Assembly (NCBI RefSeq): GCF_000003195.3
Contig: NC_012870.2
Coordinates: forward strand, 8,362,501 to 8,426,500
Source of the DNA: Sorghum bicolor
Lineage: Eukaryota; Streptophyta; Magnoliopsida; Poales; Poaceae
Direction of reading: 5' to 3'
DNA: 64,000 bases
Below are positions 21,503 to 33,512 of the stretch, piece after piece. The notes under the pieces are model-generated. The model was not told the DNA's origin and did not search any database. It saw only the letters and a program-made list of their open reading frames with translations. The position numbers were made by a program, and so were the translations under genes. Within the stretch, counting starts at the first letter, position 1. Each line of letters starts with the position of its first letter.

Positions 21503-24294
21503 CTAAAGTACATAGAATATTAAGTGCACCTGACTTAGCGGCCAATGGCAAGTACGCGAGTTGTGTCCAAGTCTACCACATTTGCCACATTGATTTTGCT
21601 CGGGGTCAGTAACAAATGGGGTTGCTCTCCCTCGCCTCGTTCTACCTGAAATCTGGTCCATGACCATCTTATGCCTCGTACGCTTTCTGGTTCCACGTTT
21701 GTTCCAGCGAGCACCTGGATCTGCAATGTACCTTGGGCCAATGTATTCTGGCCACTGCCCCTCATCTAGGAAAGGCTCAAAACGGGGCGACCAAGTTAGC
21801 ACAAGGCTATCAACACTCAACTCCCATGGTATCTTGGTCTCGTAGTCAAAGTTGCGATGCCTAGCTGCTGCAATATAGTGAGAACAAGGAGAGTGGTACT
21901 GTCTTGGTCTCCCACATCCACATGAAAAATCAGTCAGGACAACAATATAACTCCTTGATGGTCGGATCTCACCATCTGACGTTGTACCACCCCTTTCAGT
22001 GACCTGGTACTTGCCAGTGGCATGGTCAAAACACTCTATGTCATGTGTTCTAGCCCTTTCCTTTGCCTTGTCAAGGTGCTTCTTAGCTCTAGGTGCCCAT
22101 TTCATATTATTACTCTGTAATTGCAATGCTTGAGCATGTCTATCGTTGAACCAGGCCACTAGTCTATAAAAGGTAAAAGATACAATGGCATTGACTGGCA
22201 TGGCACGTATACCCTTGAGCACACTATTAAATGACTCTGCCATGTTGCTAGTCTGAAACTCGTACCTCCATCCACCATTATCATGGGCTCTTGTCCATTT
22301 CTCAGGTTCCCTCATCAAACCTAGCAGCCACTGCCTACCTTCTGCATTTGTTGCGGTTTTTAACTGCTCCAACTTCTCCTCAAAAAACGGCACCTCAAGC
22401 ATTCGAGCAACCTCCTCGAATAGAGGAAAGTTGTCCTTCGTACCATCTTTCCGAAGTAAATTCTCTGCAAGGTGTCTAGTACACCAACGATGGTGCAAAG
22501 GTGCATAACCAGGAATCTGCTCCTGTACGGCACTGAGTATGCCCTGGTGCCTATCAGATATGACACCAACCTCCCTATGTGGGCCAATGACATGTATCCG
22601 AACAAGGCGCATGAACCAACCCCAGCTGTCTTTGTTCTCTCTCTCCACCAAAGCAAAAGCCAAAGGAACCAATGCGTTGTCAGCGTCACAGGAAATGGCT
22701 ACCAAAAGAGTGCCCATGTACTTGCCAAGCAGAAAAGTACCATCAATTGATAACACTGGACGGCAGTGCCTAAAGGCCTGGACACACTGTGGAAAACACC
22801 AAAATGCACGAAAGAATATCTGCCTCCCATTCCTCCATTCATTAGGCTTCGGAATGTACTCGTAATGCATGCCTGGATTAGCTGCTTTCATTGCATTGAA
22901 CATTGCTGGCAGCTGCTCGTACCCCTCCTCCCAGTCCCCATATATCATCTTCCAGGCCCTTTGCTTTGCCCTCCATGCTTTGCCATACTTTATGTCATAT
23001 TTAAATATCTTCTGAGCCATGTCCATAATTGTTCTGACCTTCAAGTTGGGCTGACCCTTTAAAGTTGTGCATAACGTACTAGCAATAAGTGTAGAGGTCA
23101 ACTGTCGATGCTTCTGTTGAAGGTCAGTCTGGGCACAAGTGTGTGGACCTACAATTTTTGTGATCTTAAACTTCCCGGTGGCCTTCTGTTTACGAGCACA
23201 GACCCTCCAGTTGCAATCTGACATCTCACACACAACCGTGTAGCGGCGCTCAACATGGGAGTGCATCACCTTGAAGGGTCTTTTACGTATTACAGAATAT
23301 TGTTGTAACCACCTTCTTAAGCTGGGCAAGTCATTAAAGATCATGCCCTTCTGTATTTGCACACTGTCACTAGGCTCAGGAGCCTCCAGCAGCTCATCAT
23401 CTCTTCCCTCTGCATAAGCATTTTGAGAATGACTGAGGTCACTAAACTCGTGAACTAGTGGATCACGATCAGGACAAAAACGTCTGATAAGCTCCATTTC
23501 TTGTTCACTTAAAGGTGCAACTGGGCGGTCATCATCAGAATCAACAGCTCTAGCTGTGCCATAAGGCTCCTCATCATCCTCAATATTAACATCCAAACTA
23601 TTAGATGCTATAAAAACTGCGTCAACATTCAATGTTGGAGGCACAGGATGACAACAATCATTACTTGGATTGTCACCTACAACAAAACTACAAATATGGA
23701 TACAATTGAGACAAATAAATCGAACGAAGGAGGGCTAACAAAATGAATAATGCAACTACGCCACTTACATGGAATTGTCTGGGTCATAGGGGTCTGTAGG
23801 CAGCCAACCTCATTGGGACCGGATTGAGCATCAGGAACGACAACCACATCTTCCACACCCACATCCTGAATGGGTATCACAGAAGCTGAGGGTGCCGGAT
23901 TGTCCACTAGAGGGCCAATGGGTGGTTGCCAATTAAGAGGAGAATCCACTAGAGGACCTGGCTCCTTGGACAAGTTGCGCACAACCAAATCCAAACATTT
24001 AAACTCACGCTTCATGACAGTTTTGACATATTTGTCCCATTGAACCTCGGATACAATTGGAACCAACCGCCTAAAAATTGTCCCTGACCCGCCATGGTGA
24101 ATGACCCCCTCAACTAAGATTTCTTCTTCATTCGAATTACATTTAAGCTGATCACGAGCACTGCCCATCAATTCAGAAAACAAGGGCCGCTCATCGAACA
24201 TCAAAGGGACCGTTTCCATTCCAACAAAATCAACATTGCCAAACTGATCTTTCTCCACACTTCCTCCATGATATAAGGTTACTAAATTGTCCAT
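21503..24294 (-). CDS. MURA-type MULE transposase (two exons)
   Basis: Encodes 899 aa from exons 24294-23769 and 23676-21503 (CAT|GTAAGTGG ... TGTAG|GTGACA, phase 1). Exon 1 gives an N-terminal segment of about 175 aa of unknown role. Then comes a MuDR DNA-binding-type region (about 300-356) with conserved Cys and RKRPFKV. The DDE core is Asp487 in SIDGTF, Asp550 in VISDRHQGI and Glu656 in SNMAESFNSVL. A SWIM finger follows (Cys761, Cys763, Cys773, His775), then a CCHC knuckle (Cys872, Cys875, His880, Cys885). No stop or frameshift interrupts it. A 5' UTR intron is likely (donor CTAG|GTAATT at 24700, acceptor AATTAG directly before the ATG). A CAG|GTGCAC just before the stop could allow 3' splicing. 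Confidence 0.92.
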
Positions 24295-25122
24295 CTAATT
24301 GATATACAAAACAACCATATTACTAGGCATATAACTAATACAACTATAACTATAGTACACATACGAATTATTATGTATATGTATATCTATTTTAATAATA
24401 ATCTACCTACCCAACTATATAACTATATTATCTAATTTAATAATAACTACCTACCCAACTATATAACTATATTACCGAACTACATTTATTACATATAGTA
24501 CCTAGCTAAATTAACTAAATTAACACCAAAACTATAATTAAGTACAAAAATGCTAGATGAATCACCGAACTAAACTTGTTCCCGGATAAAACTAATAACT
24601 AACTAAATTAGAATTTAATAATACCTAACTAAAATTAAATTCACAAACAACCTAAATTACAAAACGAATAACAACTACAAACTACAAATTTAAAAATTAC
24701 CTAGCAGCAAATGTCCCAGGGAGGCAACGCTGCCTGCCCACCCCCGCGGCAGGGGAACCGCGCCGCCCCGACCCACCACCCAGGCCCAGGCCGGCCACGC
24801 GCCACCACACCGGGAAGGGTGCCCGGCCGGCGGCGCGCCCTGAGGCGCGGACAGCGCGTGGGCCCGGGACGAGAGCGCGGACAGCAGCGCGTCGGGCGCG
24901 GGCAGCGCGTCGGGGGAGCAGCGCGTCGGAGCCGAGGGAGCAGCGGAGCAGCGCGTGGGCCCGGCCGGGAATCGCGCGGCGCGACGGCAAGCAGGGGAAG
25001 GAGAGGCACGGGCGGCGCGACGGCGAGCAGGGCGAGGCAGCGTCGGGGAGCAGGGAGGAAGAAGGGAAAGGAGGAAGAGAGAAAGGAAATCGCGAGCCAC
25101 GGCTGGTTTTGGATTCAAAAGG
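24295..25122 (-). promoter_or_regulatory. Transposase 5' leader and subterminal region
   Basis: 24702-25080 is very GC-rich and reads as untranslated leader; open frames there carry only Arg/Ala/Pro-rich translation. 24295-24700 is AT-rich and fits a 5' UTR intron. Confidence 0.5.
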
Positions 25123-25280
25123 TCGGCGCCGTGATCTGCGGCGCCGAGGTATTTTTTTTTGCCACGTTTTGCCACGCGAGCGGCCACGCAGACGCTACGC
25201 TGGGCACGGCCAGGGACCTCGGCGCCGTGATTCATGGCGCCGAGACGTGAAACCTCGGCGCCATGATGCATGGCGCCGAC
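25123..25280. repeat. Array of three 26-bp GGCGCC near-palindromes at the right MULE end
   Basis: Units at 25123-25148, 25219-25244 and 25255-25280 have the same TCGGCGCC...GGCGCCGA layout as at the left end. The outer two lie within the terminal inverted repeat. Confidence 0.8.
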
Positions 25281-25367
25281 CCCCTGGGTCCATTTCTGCA
25301 TTTAAGTTTTCCAGGGGTCCAATTGTGAATTTTTTTCAAAAAAAGGACCAAATTGTAAAAAATTGGG
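25214..25367 (-). repeat. Right terminal inverted repeat of the MULE
   Basis: The reverse complement matches 17527-17680 nearly base for base, ending at the target duplication. Confidence 0.9.
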
Positions 25368-25396
25368 ACGGGCTCCACAGTCCACACTAATACGGT

Positions 25397-25602
25397 AAGG
25401 GCACTCACAATGCAAGACTCTATCATAGAGTCCAAGATAATTAATTACATATTATTTATGATATTTTGCTGATGTGGTAGCATATTTATTGAAGAAAAAG
25501 GTAGAAAAAATAAGACTCCAAATCTTATTTAGACTCTAAATCCACATTGTTCGAGGTAATAAATATCTTTAGACTTTATGATAAAGTCTGCATTATGAGT
25601 AA
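25397..25602. mobile_element. MITE with GGGCACTCACAATGCA end
   Basis: Left end GGGCACTCACAATGCAAGAC and right end GTCTGCATTATGAGTAACC are inverted repeats flanked by TAA. An interrupted copy of the same family lies at 56080-56770; this copy serves as its empty-site reference. Confidence 0.75.
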
Positions 25603-26286
25603 CCTAACCGATAGCCATGCATGAGACTGACCACATTGCAGCCTGCAGGGTTGTTGGGCTGGGCGGCAAGTTTGTCTCGAGCAGATAAGTCAGATGCCGA
25701 GACCTTTTATAAACACCTTGAATTCTATCCACAGACCACAGATCATTTCATATGCTTTGAACAAGCACTGCAGTCGCCTCATCATTTTGGGGGTTCCTTG
25801 TTGTTCCAAACATTTGACCAACATAATCCCAACACACACGCCACGCCAGTCCGGTGTCCGGAGCCTACGGCCTACCAGATACCAAATCCGGCGCCGGTTA
25901 GTGTCGTGTTCCGACCACTTAACCGCCCGATTATGTTATCCAAATCCAAGCCTGCAGCTTGTTTAGGAGTAGTTTAGCATGAACGGCTATGCGGAGTTCT
26001 AATTAGGGCACACATCGCCTTCTTCATTGCGTATAGTAACTGTATGTCGCCTGCACTGTACGTTCAGTACGCCGGTGCTGTACACCGCGTACGAGTACTG
26101 CCGCTCTAGTAGTCTACCATGTGGCTACTGTGGTTTTTCGTACACAGATAGAGGGGGTGTATTGTGCCATGCGGATCGTGGATTCTCCGTCGTATTAAAT
26201 TTTATGGCACATACATAAAATATTAAATATAACTAATTATACAATTTATTTAGAATTTTACGAGACAAATCTTTTAAATCTACTTA

Positions 26287-26521
26287 GACCTTATCTAGTT
26301 CTGTTTTTTTTGTTTCGGACACTATAACACTTTTGCTTTTATTTGACAATTATTGTCCAATCATAAACTAACTAGACTTAAAAGATTTATCTCGTGATTT
26401 ACAAGTAAACTGTGTAATTAGTTATTTTTGTATATTTAATACACCATACATGTATCGTAAGATTTGATATGACGAAGAATCTTAAAATTTTTTTGATTTT
26501 TGAAATGAACTAAACAAGACC
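26287..26521. mobile_element. Tourist-like MITE
   Basis: Ends GACCTTATCTAGTTC and GAACTAAACAAGACC are flanked by TTA at 26284-26286 and 26522-26524. It is 235 bp and belongs to the family at 30911 and 55171. Confidence 0.85.
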
Positions 26522-27029
26522 TTAGTCTATAATTAAACAATATTTATAAAATATAAATAAATGCTATAATATCCATTTTAAAAAAACTTTTGCAGCTAAA
26601 CAACACCTAAATTTTCGCAGAAACTAAACCATGGCAGCAATGCACGCAATATACGTACTGCCAGGACCCAAAGGATGAAAAGCAACGTACTTCTCTACAG
26701 TACCGGCAGTACCGCTACCACTGTTGCTACCTTTATAAAAAGCTAGTATTCCCAGTGCCTTTAATTTCTGCACGCAAATTATTTCCTCTCGTCTGCACGT
26801 CTCCTTTGGAATTGGATGGTCCGCAGCTGGCTCCGTACGCCGCGAATCTGCGTGGTGCGCCCGGCACGTGCCTGGCATGTGCAGTAACAGCAGCACCGCA
26901 ACTACTCACATTGGCCAAGGACCTTAGCCCTTAGGAGAACCATGATCACCGGATCGGAGACTTTCGGAAGTCGAGGATGGAGGTGGACGCTAGACATAGC
27001 TTCGGCCTTCACTTGAAGAAGACAGCCCA

Positions 27030-27266
27030 AGAAGTCCATCGACAAAATCCAAAAATTTTCAAGATTCTCTATCACATCGAATTTTTAGACGCATGTATGG
27101 AGTATTAAATTTAGACAAAAATAAAAAACTAATTGTACAGTTTGGTTGGACTTTATGAGGCGAATTTTTTTAGCTTAATTAGTCCATAGTTGGACAATAA
27201 TTACCACAAACAAACGAAAATGCTACAGTGTCACGTAATTTTTTCCGCAGAGAACTAAACACACCC
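27030..27266. mobile_element. Degenerate Tourist-like MITE
   Basis: The right end AGAACTAAACACACCC precedes TTA. The interior (CACATCGAATTTTTAGACGC, TTAGTCCATAGTTGG) follows the GGCCTTGTTTAG family. The left terminal repeat is worn and the start is approximate. Confidence 0.5.
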
Positions 27267-28419
27267 TTAGAGTTTGTGGCTGATTTTGACAAGGAAATCA
27301 GCGATGTCGTTGACCCAGCAGGGCCCAGAAACTAACGGGTCCAAATCTGCGACGGAGGTAAGGTCGCAACCTGCGACTCACGGGTGCTTGGACCTAGCCT
27401 TCTCACGCCTTGATTTAATAATCAATTAGTGACATGCACATATTACAAAGGAGAAATCCTTGACTCTTACCATCCCTCAAGGTTCACATAGATTGAAACC
27501 TTCGCTCTAATGTTGGAGGATGTTCAATCCTCCTCTCTCAAAAAATGTACTCGTGCCGAGCACGATGTGCGTCAATGTTGAAAAAGCGCTCCCCGAACAG
27601 GTTTGGGAGAGGAGAGTGGAAGGAGGCGGCTAGAGTTTGTTGAGAAGAGCTGGGAGAGAGAGCCCCCTTGCCAATATGATCATGACATTATATAGGCAAG
27701 CGAAAAATTACAAATGACCCCTCAGTAGAGGTGAGTTTTACATGCCACTCCAATGGCTCTAGGAGACTTAGCCCATTTGAATATGACATGTCCTAACATA
27801 AATAGTATAACTGAAAACAACAATTCACAGAAGATAATTTACAGTTTTTCTATTGCTAAATAAATAATGTTTTCTCAACAATTACTAAAAAAAGTGAGAC
27901 ACCGGAGATATAAGAGAAGTGTTAAGATTTAATTTGTAGGAGCTTGGCAAGCCAAAGCAAACCTAATAGGAATATACCCAGAGCTCAGTGCTGAATCGTG
28001 AAATTAGTTACTATGACTTGCACAAAGATTTTGTCGTAAAAAAAACCTATGGAATCCAAAAGCGGTATCGTCGTCGTTCACCAACAACTGAATGTCGAGT
28101 TTATGCCGCTGGTCACGGCCGAGCGGCTGTAGATGAACTGGTCCAGGAAAAATAGAGATGGGTCAGCAAGATATAGGTAGCAGCTGCAGAAGCCTGGTCG
28201 ACCGGTCCAGTGTCTATCCAGGTGTGGAGGCCGCTCGTTTTCAGTGTCTGCAGCCGTACCATATGGTTACCGAGTACTCCCGTGTTACGGAGTGTAAATC
28301 TGATTGGTTGCACTGTCGAGTGGATCTGGAAATGACACATGCAGGTGCTATAATACTGTGTTGACCCCTGCCGTACAGGCGCACATGTTCCGTTTGCTCC
28401 GTACCCAGCCAGCGCTTCG
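27267..28419. other. Unassigned intergenic stretch
   Basis: No open frame with protein character, RNA gene or terminal repeat is visible here. Confidence 0.3.
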
Positions 28420-28620
28420 GGCCTTGTTTAGATGTAAAAAGATTTTGTTGTCCAATCATAAACTAACTAGGATAAAAAGATTCGTCTCGTGATGTATAGT
28501 TAAACGATGCAGTTAGTTTTTATTTTCGTCTATATTTAATGCTTCATGCGTGTGCCGAAAGATTCGATGTGACAGGAAATCTTGAAAACTTTTTAGTTTT
28601 TGGGTGAACTAAACAAGGCC
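28420..28620. mobile_element. Tourist-like MITE
   Basis: Ends GGCCTTGTTTAGATG and GAACTAAACAAGGCC form the family's inverted repeat. The 3-bp flanks (TCG, TTG) no longer match exactly. It is 201 bp, slightly shortened on the left. Confidence 0.75.
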
Positions 28621-30910
28621 TTGAGCGGGTTGAGGCCCTGTTGTTGGTGTGGGAGAATATCATATCTCAGCCTAATTTGTTCACGACTTGAGGTTCAGGA
28701 TCGTCGTACGCCCATAGCTTGCACCGTTGCACGTAACTTGCCCAAACCACATCTGCCTCTGTCCCAGCTGATTCGAGCGCCCGAATTTCACGCCTTCGTT
28801 TGATTTTTCTGTTTCATCTGCATTTGACTAGACTCCAGAACCAAGAGCAAGTAGCTTTCGCCGACCCTGTCTGTCATCACTTGCCATGCACAGGACGGAG
28901 GCAGGACAAGGCAGTGTGCGGCTGCATGCATCATTGGCGGCGAGGCGATGGCGCCATCATGCATGCCATGCTTTTGTCTTGCGGCGTGGAGTGAGCACTC
29001 CGGTCAGTCCACGTATACCCGGCCGGGATCAATCAAAACGATGAAGGAGCACACCATTGGCAACGTGTCACGGATGCTGGAATATCCGCCAGCCTATGCC
29101 CGATGCGCCCCTTCCCCTGAAATTCTCCCATTATAATCCGTAGGCCGATCGAGGCCTCAGAGCTACCCGCCATTAATCTGCCATGGCGCCAGCCGCGGAC
29201 GACGACGGGACGGGACGACAGCCATTTAAGGAAAGATCAGATCGGCTGCTGGGTGCAAGAAAGGCGCCCTGCAATGCAACTGCGACGCCACCGGGGCGTA
29301 CCCTACGCCTGCATCCTGCTCGCCTCCAGGCTCTCGCTTGTTGGCTCGCCCTTGGCGCGTCCGAGCATTGAAGCGGCGAGCCGCGGGGTGCCGGACAAGG
29401 CCGGCGACAGCGCCATTAACGCCTCCTTGAAGCGCCGGCCAGCTAGTTTAGTCCCCGCCCCCCGCGCCCGCGCCCTGGCAGGCCGGCGGCATCCCAGGGT
29501 GAGGTCAAATGGGCATGTGATGTGCCAGAGGATCGGCCGTGCTTGTTGCTTCTCACTCGCCGTGTCGTGTCGTATTGTACGTCGCCCTCTCCCTCCGGTT
29601 CGAAGGAACACCACCGATCGATCGATCGGTAACATGGCCGCGCGCGGCATCGATCGGTCTTGGCGTGCGGAAAAGAAGGCGGCAGTGAGATGGATACTCA
29701 AGACTACATGGCGCCTGACGTGAACAAATTTCGCCCACACGGAGAACATGTGCCTGGTCAACTGCGGACTCCGATCGTGTTTCAGCGTGAGGAGAGTATA
29801 GGAAGTTTTCACCAGCACGTATGGAGTGCTGGACCATGCATGCCAATGCCATCAAGTTCTGTTACACCGCAGTGTGGCGTTGCTGCGTTTTGCCATGCAT
29901 GGACCACCGGCGGAACAGTGGTATTCGCATGCTCCGTCCGTTTTATCGTATCCCCCATCGCGATCTCTAGCCCCCGTGGGCCGTGGCAACAACAACAGTG
30001 GTAACGTCAGTCCGTTTTGTCCACCCAAAATTCCATTTGCCTCTCAAGCTTGGGTCGGCGAGATAGGTCTGGCTGGTGTCCGCGCGCGGGCAGCTGCAGT
30101 GTGCAACAGGCTGCGTCGCGCTCGTGCGCGTCCGAAAGCCAGCGAGCCTAGCTCCCTTCTCATCCGCGTAACCTGATGCCCTCCCTTGATCAACGATCCA
30201 TCGTTGTCTGACGCCGACGGTAGCGCCGAATGGACAGTTGCAGCCTTGCAGCATACTACTAATATTGAACTCGATCCATCGTTTTCTAGTTTCTTGATAG
30301 AAAAGGTGGTACAATGATTTTGAACCAGTCAAGAAAAAAGTGATATAGGTTTTCTAGCAAGTGCTTTCATGACAAAGCTGTATTGCATAAATAGTCGAAA
30401 AAAACCGGTTAGAATAAACTGGTCTAGCTCAGTTTTTTGCATTTTTTTTGAGAGATGGGACGGTGGAGATCGAGAAGAAAACAAAACAATAAAAAAGATA
30501 AAAAAAATATATACGTTATTAGTTTCATAAGCTAATTAACTGTACCAAACACGTCCTTTGTATGAAAGTCGTTTTGAATTTTTCTCTAGTCTACATTCGC
30601 GGCGAAAGATATTTGTTTGCAACCGGCCTCGAATCGGTTAAATATCAACGCATGAAAAGTAGCATGTCAACCCTTGTTAGCGATAGCTATTAGCTAGCTG
30701 AACAAGAGGTTTGGTCAGACTTGAAAGTTGAAAAATGATTGTCTTCAAGCCAGGCTATATTATTCTGAAGTGATGGCTTACACGATACTCCTATATACTT
30801 TTAAGTTTTTTCTTCGGAAAAGTAAATTAAGCTGTTCAAAGCAAATGTTTCTCACAGTCAATGGATTTTGTTTGTGCGTGGTTGTACACCTATACAGTTT
30901 AGCCATTTAA
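28621..30910. other. Unassigned intergenic stretch, GC-rich in part
   Basis: 28700-30180 is moderately GC-rich with several overlapping open frames on both strands (e.g. 29253-29723 plus, 29303-29818 minus). None has a coherent motif, splice-consistent extension or known domain, so I do not call a gene. Confidence 0.3.
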
Positions 30911-31153
30911 GGCCTTGTTTAGTTCACTCTGAAATCCAAAAAGTTTTCAAGATTTCCCGTCACATCGAATCTTGCGGCACATGCATGAAGCATTAAATAT
31001 AGACGAAAACAAAAACTAATTACACAGTTTTTCTGTAAATCGCGAGACGAATCTTTTGATCCTAGTTAGTTCATGATTGAACAATATTTGTCAAATAAAA
31101 ACGAAAGTGCTACAGTAGCGAAATCCGAAATTTTTTCGGAACTAAACAAGGCC
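30911..31153. mobile_element. Tourist-like MITE
   Basis: Ends GGCCTTGTTTAGTTC and GAACTAAACAAGGCC are perfect inverted repeats, flanked by TAA and TTA. Length 243 bp. Confidence 0.85.
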
Positions 31154-31324
31154 TTAGTTTTATTGATGGTCGGACGTTGACAAATTTAAGTTTTGTCTTT
31201 TCCTGGTTTATTTACCATAATTTAAAGTTGCAGTGGCATCTCTTTGAAGAGAGAACTCTATTAAGTCCTAACAATTGGTGAAAATAAAGTACTGATGAAG
31301 TACATTGGAGTTCTTGTCAACTTA

Positions 31325-31624
31325 GGGACTGGTACAACTCACAACAGCTTCATGAGCTGTTGTGAGCTGTTTTTTTTTGCTAAACACTTATTTCTAAAAC
31401 AGCTTCATGTATGAAGCTGTTTTTCTTCTCCTCTCATAAAGACATGAGTTGAGATAAAGCTGAAAAAAGTAGTTTATTACACCTCTCCCCCCCATTCCTC
31501 TCTTTTATATATGCATACAAACACTTTTTTCAAAATAGCTTAGCTTCACCTATAAAGTTGTTAATGAAGTTATTTTCTAAAAAAACAACTTCACTAATGA
31601 AGTTGAGCTGTGCCAAACAAGTCC
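31325..31624. mobile_element. Tourist-like MITE of a second family
   Basis: Starts GGGACTGGTACAACTC and ends GAGCTGTGCCAAACAAGTCC, flanked by TTA at 31322-31324 and 31625-31627. The interior is rich in inverted AGCTTCAT/ATGAAGCT motifs. Length 300 bp. Confidence 0.75.
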
Positions 31625-31627
31625 TTA

Positions 31628-33509
31628 TACTCGATCTAGCTTGGATTGCAAAATGCCAATGTTTTTTTTCTCCACCAACAAATAAGAGTACGTACGTATA
31701 GAAGCGTAATGACCGCATGTGTGTGATTTAAAATTTGCAGTAGAAGACTTTACAACCATCTTGACTATCTACAACGTTAAGCCAGTTGTTCTATATTCTC
31801 CGATCTCCTTCCTTGGAATTGGAACGGATCAATGACAGGTTCTGATCAAGGACGAGGAGAGCGAGGATAGGTGGTGGGAGGGCGAATAATTGTTGCTCTT
31901 CATTGACATCCATCGCATCTGACCTCACATTCATTTTGCAGTTGACTCTTCGGTTGCATGACGGTGATACATGCTAACATGCATGTGGACGTACGTACTG
32001 TAGTTTAGAAATCCCGAAAAGAGAAAATATGACCTGACGACCTGTGCATGCATCAACGGATCTATAGTAAAAGTGTAACGGGTACCTACACGTACGTAGG
32101 AGTACCTCGTTTCATGACAGCAGTAGAGAGGACACTGATCAAGTGTTCAGTTATCTAGCTTGCATTGCCGCGTAGTAGAGCTGCAACTAGGACTTTATTA
32201 ACTGCACTTTCTCTGTTACAAATTATAAGTCGCTTTAATTTTTTAATACATATATTATCCTATACACCTAGATATAATAATATACTTTCTTCGTATATGT
32301 AAATAAAGACATTTAGGATAGCTACACGATCTTTAAATTCTAACTTTGACTCTTTATCTTTATGAAAATATTTATTAAAAAGTGGTATATTTATATTTTT
32401 ATAGAAGTACTTTTCAAGGCAAATTGATTTATATGGTTTTCACATTTTCAAACTCAACAGCTTAAAAATTATTTATAATTTATATACCCAAACTTTGTTT
32501 AAAACGACTTTCTTTACAAGTATGAAGGAAGTATCTAAATATATAGCCTTATGGATGAAAAAAAATCAAATGACTTATAATTTAGAACGGAGGAAGTAAT
32601 ATTTTACTGTCACGAGGGTACTGCACAACTTCTGTCTACAACTCAGATGTGTTTTTCCACAAACAAAAAGAGTAGTCGTACTGTCCGAAGAAGGACCGGC
32701 GCTGCTTGCTTCACCGTCTACTAACGTATATGCGCGAGCATATAAGAAACTCAAAGAAAACTATACCGCGGCCTCTCCCCGATTATGATAAACTAGCTCT
32801 AAAAGAACTATAGCCCCACAGATTGTAAGCTTTCTTAGGGTAAATTTCTAGTCAGCAGTCAAGAGATGGTTGTTTCGTGAAGCAACCGACTTATAAGAAA
32901 AAAAAGAACTATAGGACAACTATTTCACCATTGTACGATTTAATGTTACAATATAGCTCACAAATTTTTCCTTGATTATTGTGCATGGCAGGAAATAACA
33001 AGGCCTCCATTGTTGACTATAGATGACAAAGGACGCAATCCTCTTCAAGTAGATTTGAGTACGATTATTGACTAGATGACAAAGGATGCAATCCTCCAAG
33101 TAGATTTTAGTACAGTATTTGGTAAAATGCCAGAAAATTAAGCTTCCATCGAGTACCTTTTCAGCTTTATTGTAAATGGGTCCTATTAGAGTAACTCTAA
33201 GAGAGACTCTATATCTTTCTAAATGTTAGAAATTTTGGTGAAAAAAATTCTTCTTTAATTAGAAATCTAAATTAACATAGTCAACCTCTATTCCAGATTC
33301 ATCGCTAGTCAAAGTGGAGAACGAAAATGATTTGTCCAGAATGCACACAAGATATTAAAAGCTATTGGACAATGAAAAAAATATAGAAAGCTATTTTTGT
33401 CAAGTATGGCTGTCCAAAGGATGATTTATTGCGTCAGTTTTAGAAATGCTTTTGGCGATGTTCTTTGAACTTGTTTGATCAATATAAATTATGAACTATA
33501 AAAATCAGA
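31628..33509. other. Unassigned AT-rich intergenic stretch
   Basis: Apart from Stowaway-like sequence at about 32206-32597, nothing coding is visible. Confidence 0.3.
32206..32597. mobile_element. Stowaway-like MITE with a second one nested inside
   Basis: The outer ends CTTTCTCTGTTACAAATTAT and ATAATTTAGAACGGAGGAAG are imperfect inverted repeats. Inside, about 32284-32532, a second pair (ACTTTCTTCGTATATGTAAA and TTTACAAGTATGAAGGAAGT) marks an inner copy. Exact borders are uncertain. Confidence 0.5.
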
Positions 33510-33512
33510 GTA

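Larger units (their letters stand above)
17527..25367. mobile_element. Complete Mutator-like element (MULE) with transposase and cargo genes
   Basis: The 7,841-bp element is bounded by perfect 9-bp target duplications ACGGGCTCC (17518-17526 and 25368-25376). Both ends begin CCCAATTTTTTACAATTTGG, and the terminal inverted repeats run about 154 bp (17527-17680 and 25214-25367) with only a couple of visible differences. Contents from the right end inward: transposase (minus), a shortened plant-mobile-domain gene (minus), GRF-like gene 1 (minus), then GRF-like gene 2 (plus) reading inward from the left end. The intact target site, matching ends and open transposase frame indicate a recent, possibly active insertion. 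Confidence 0.93.

Noticed and set aside
24690..25301. 203-codon minus-strand frame rich in Arg, Ala and Pro at the right MULE end
   Set aside because: It spans the terminal repeat and the GC-rich leader; a stop lies directly before the transposase ATG after splicing, and the composition is that of GC-rich noncoding DNA.
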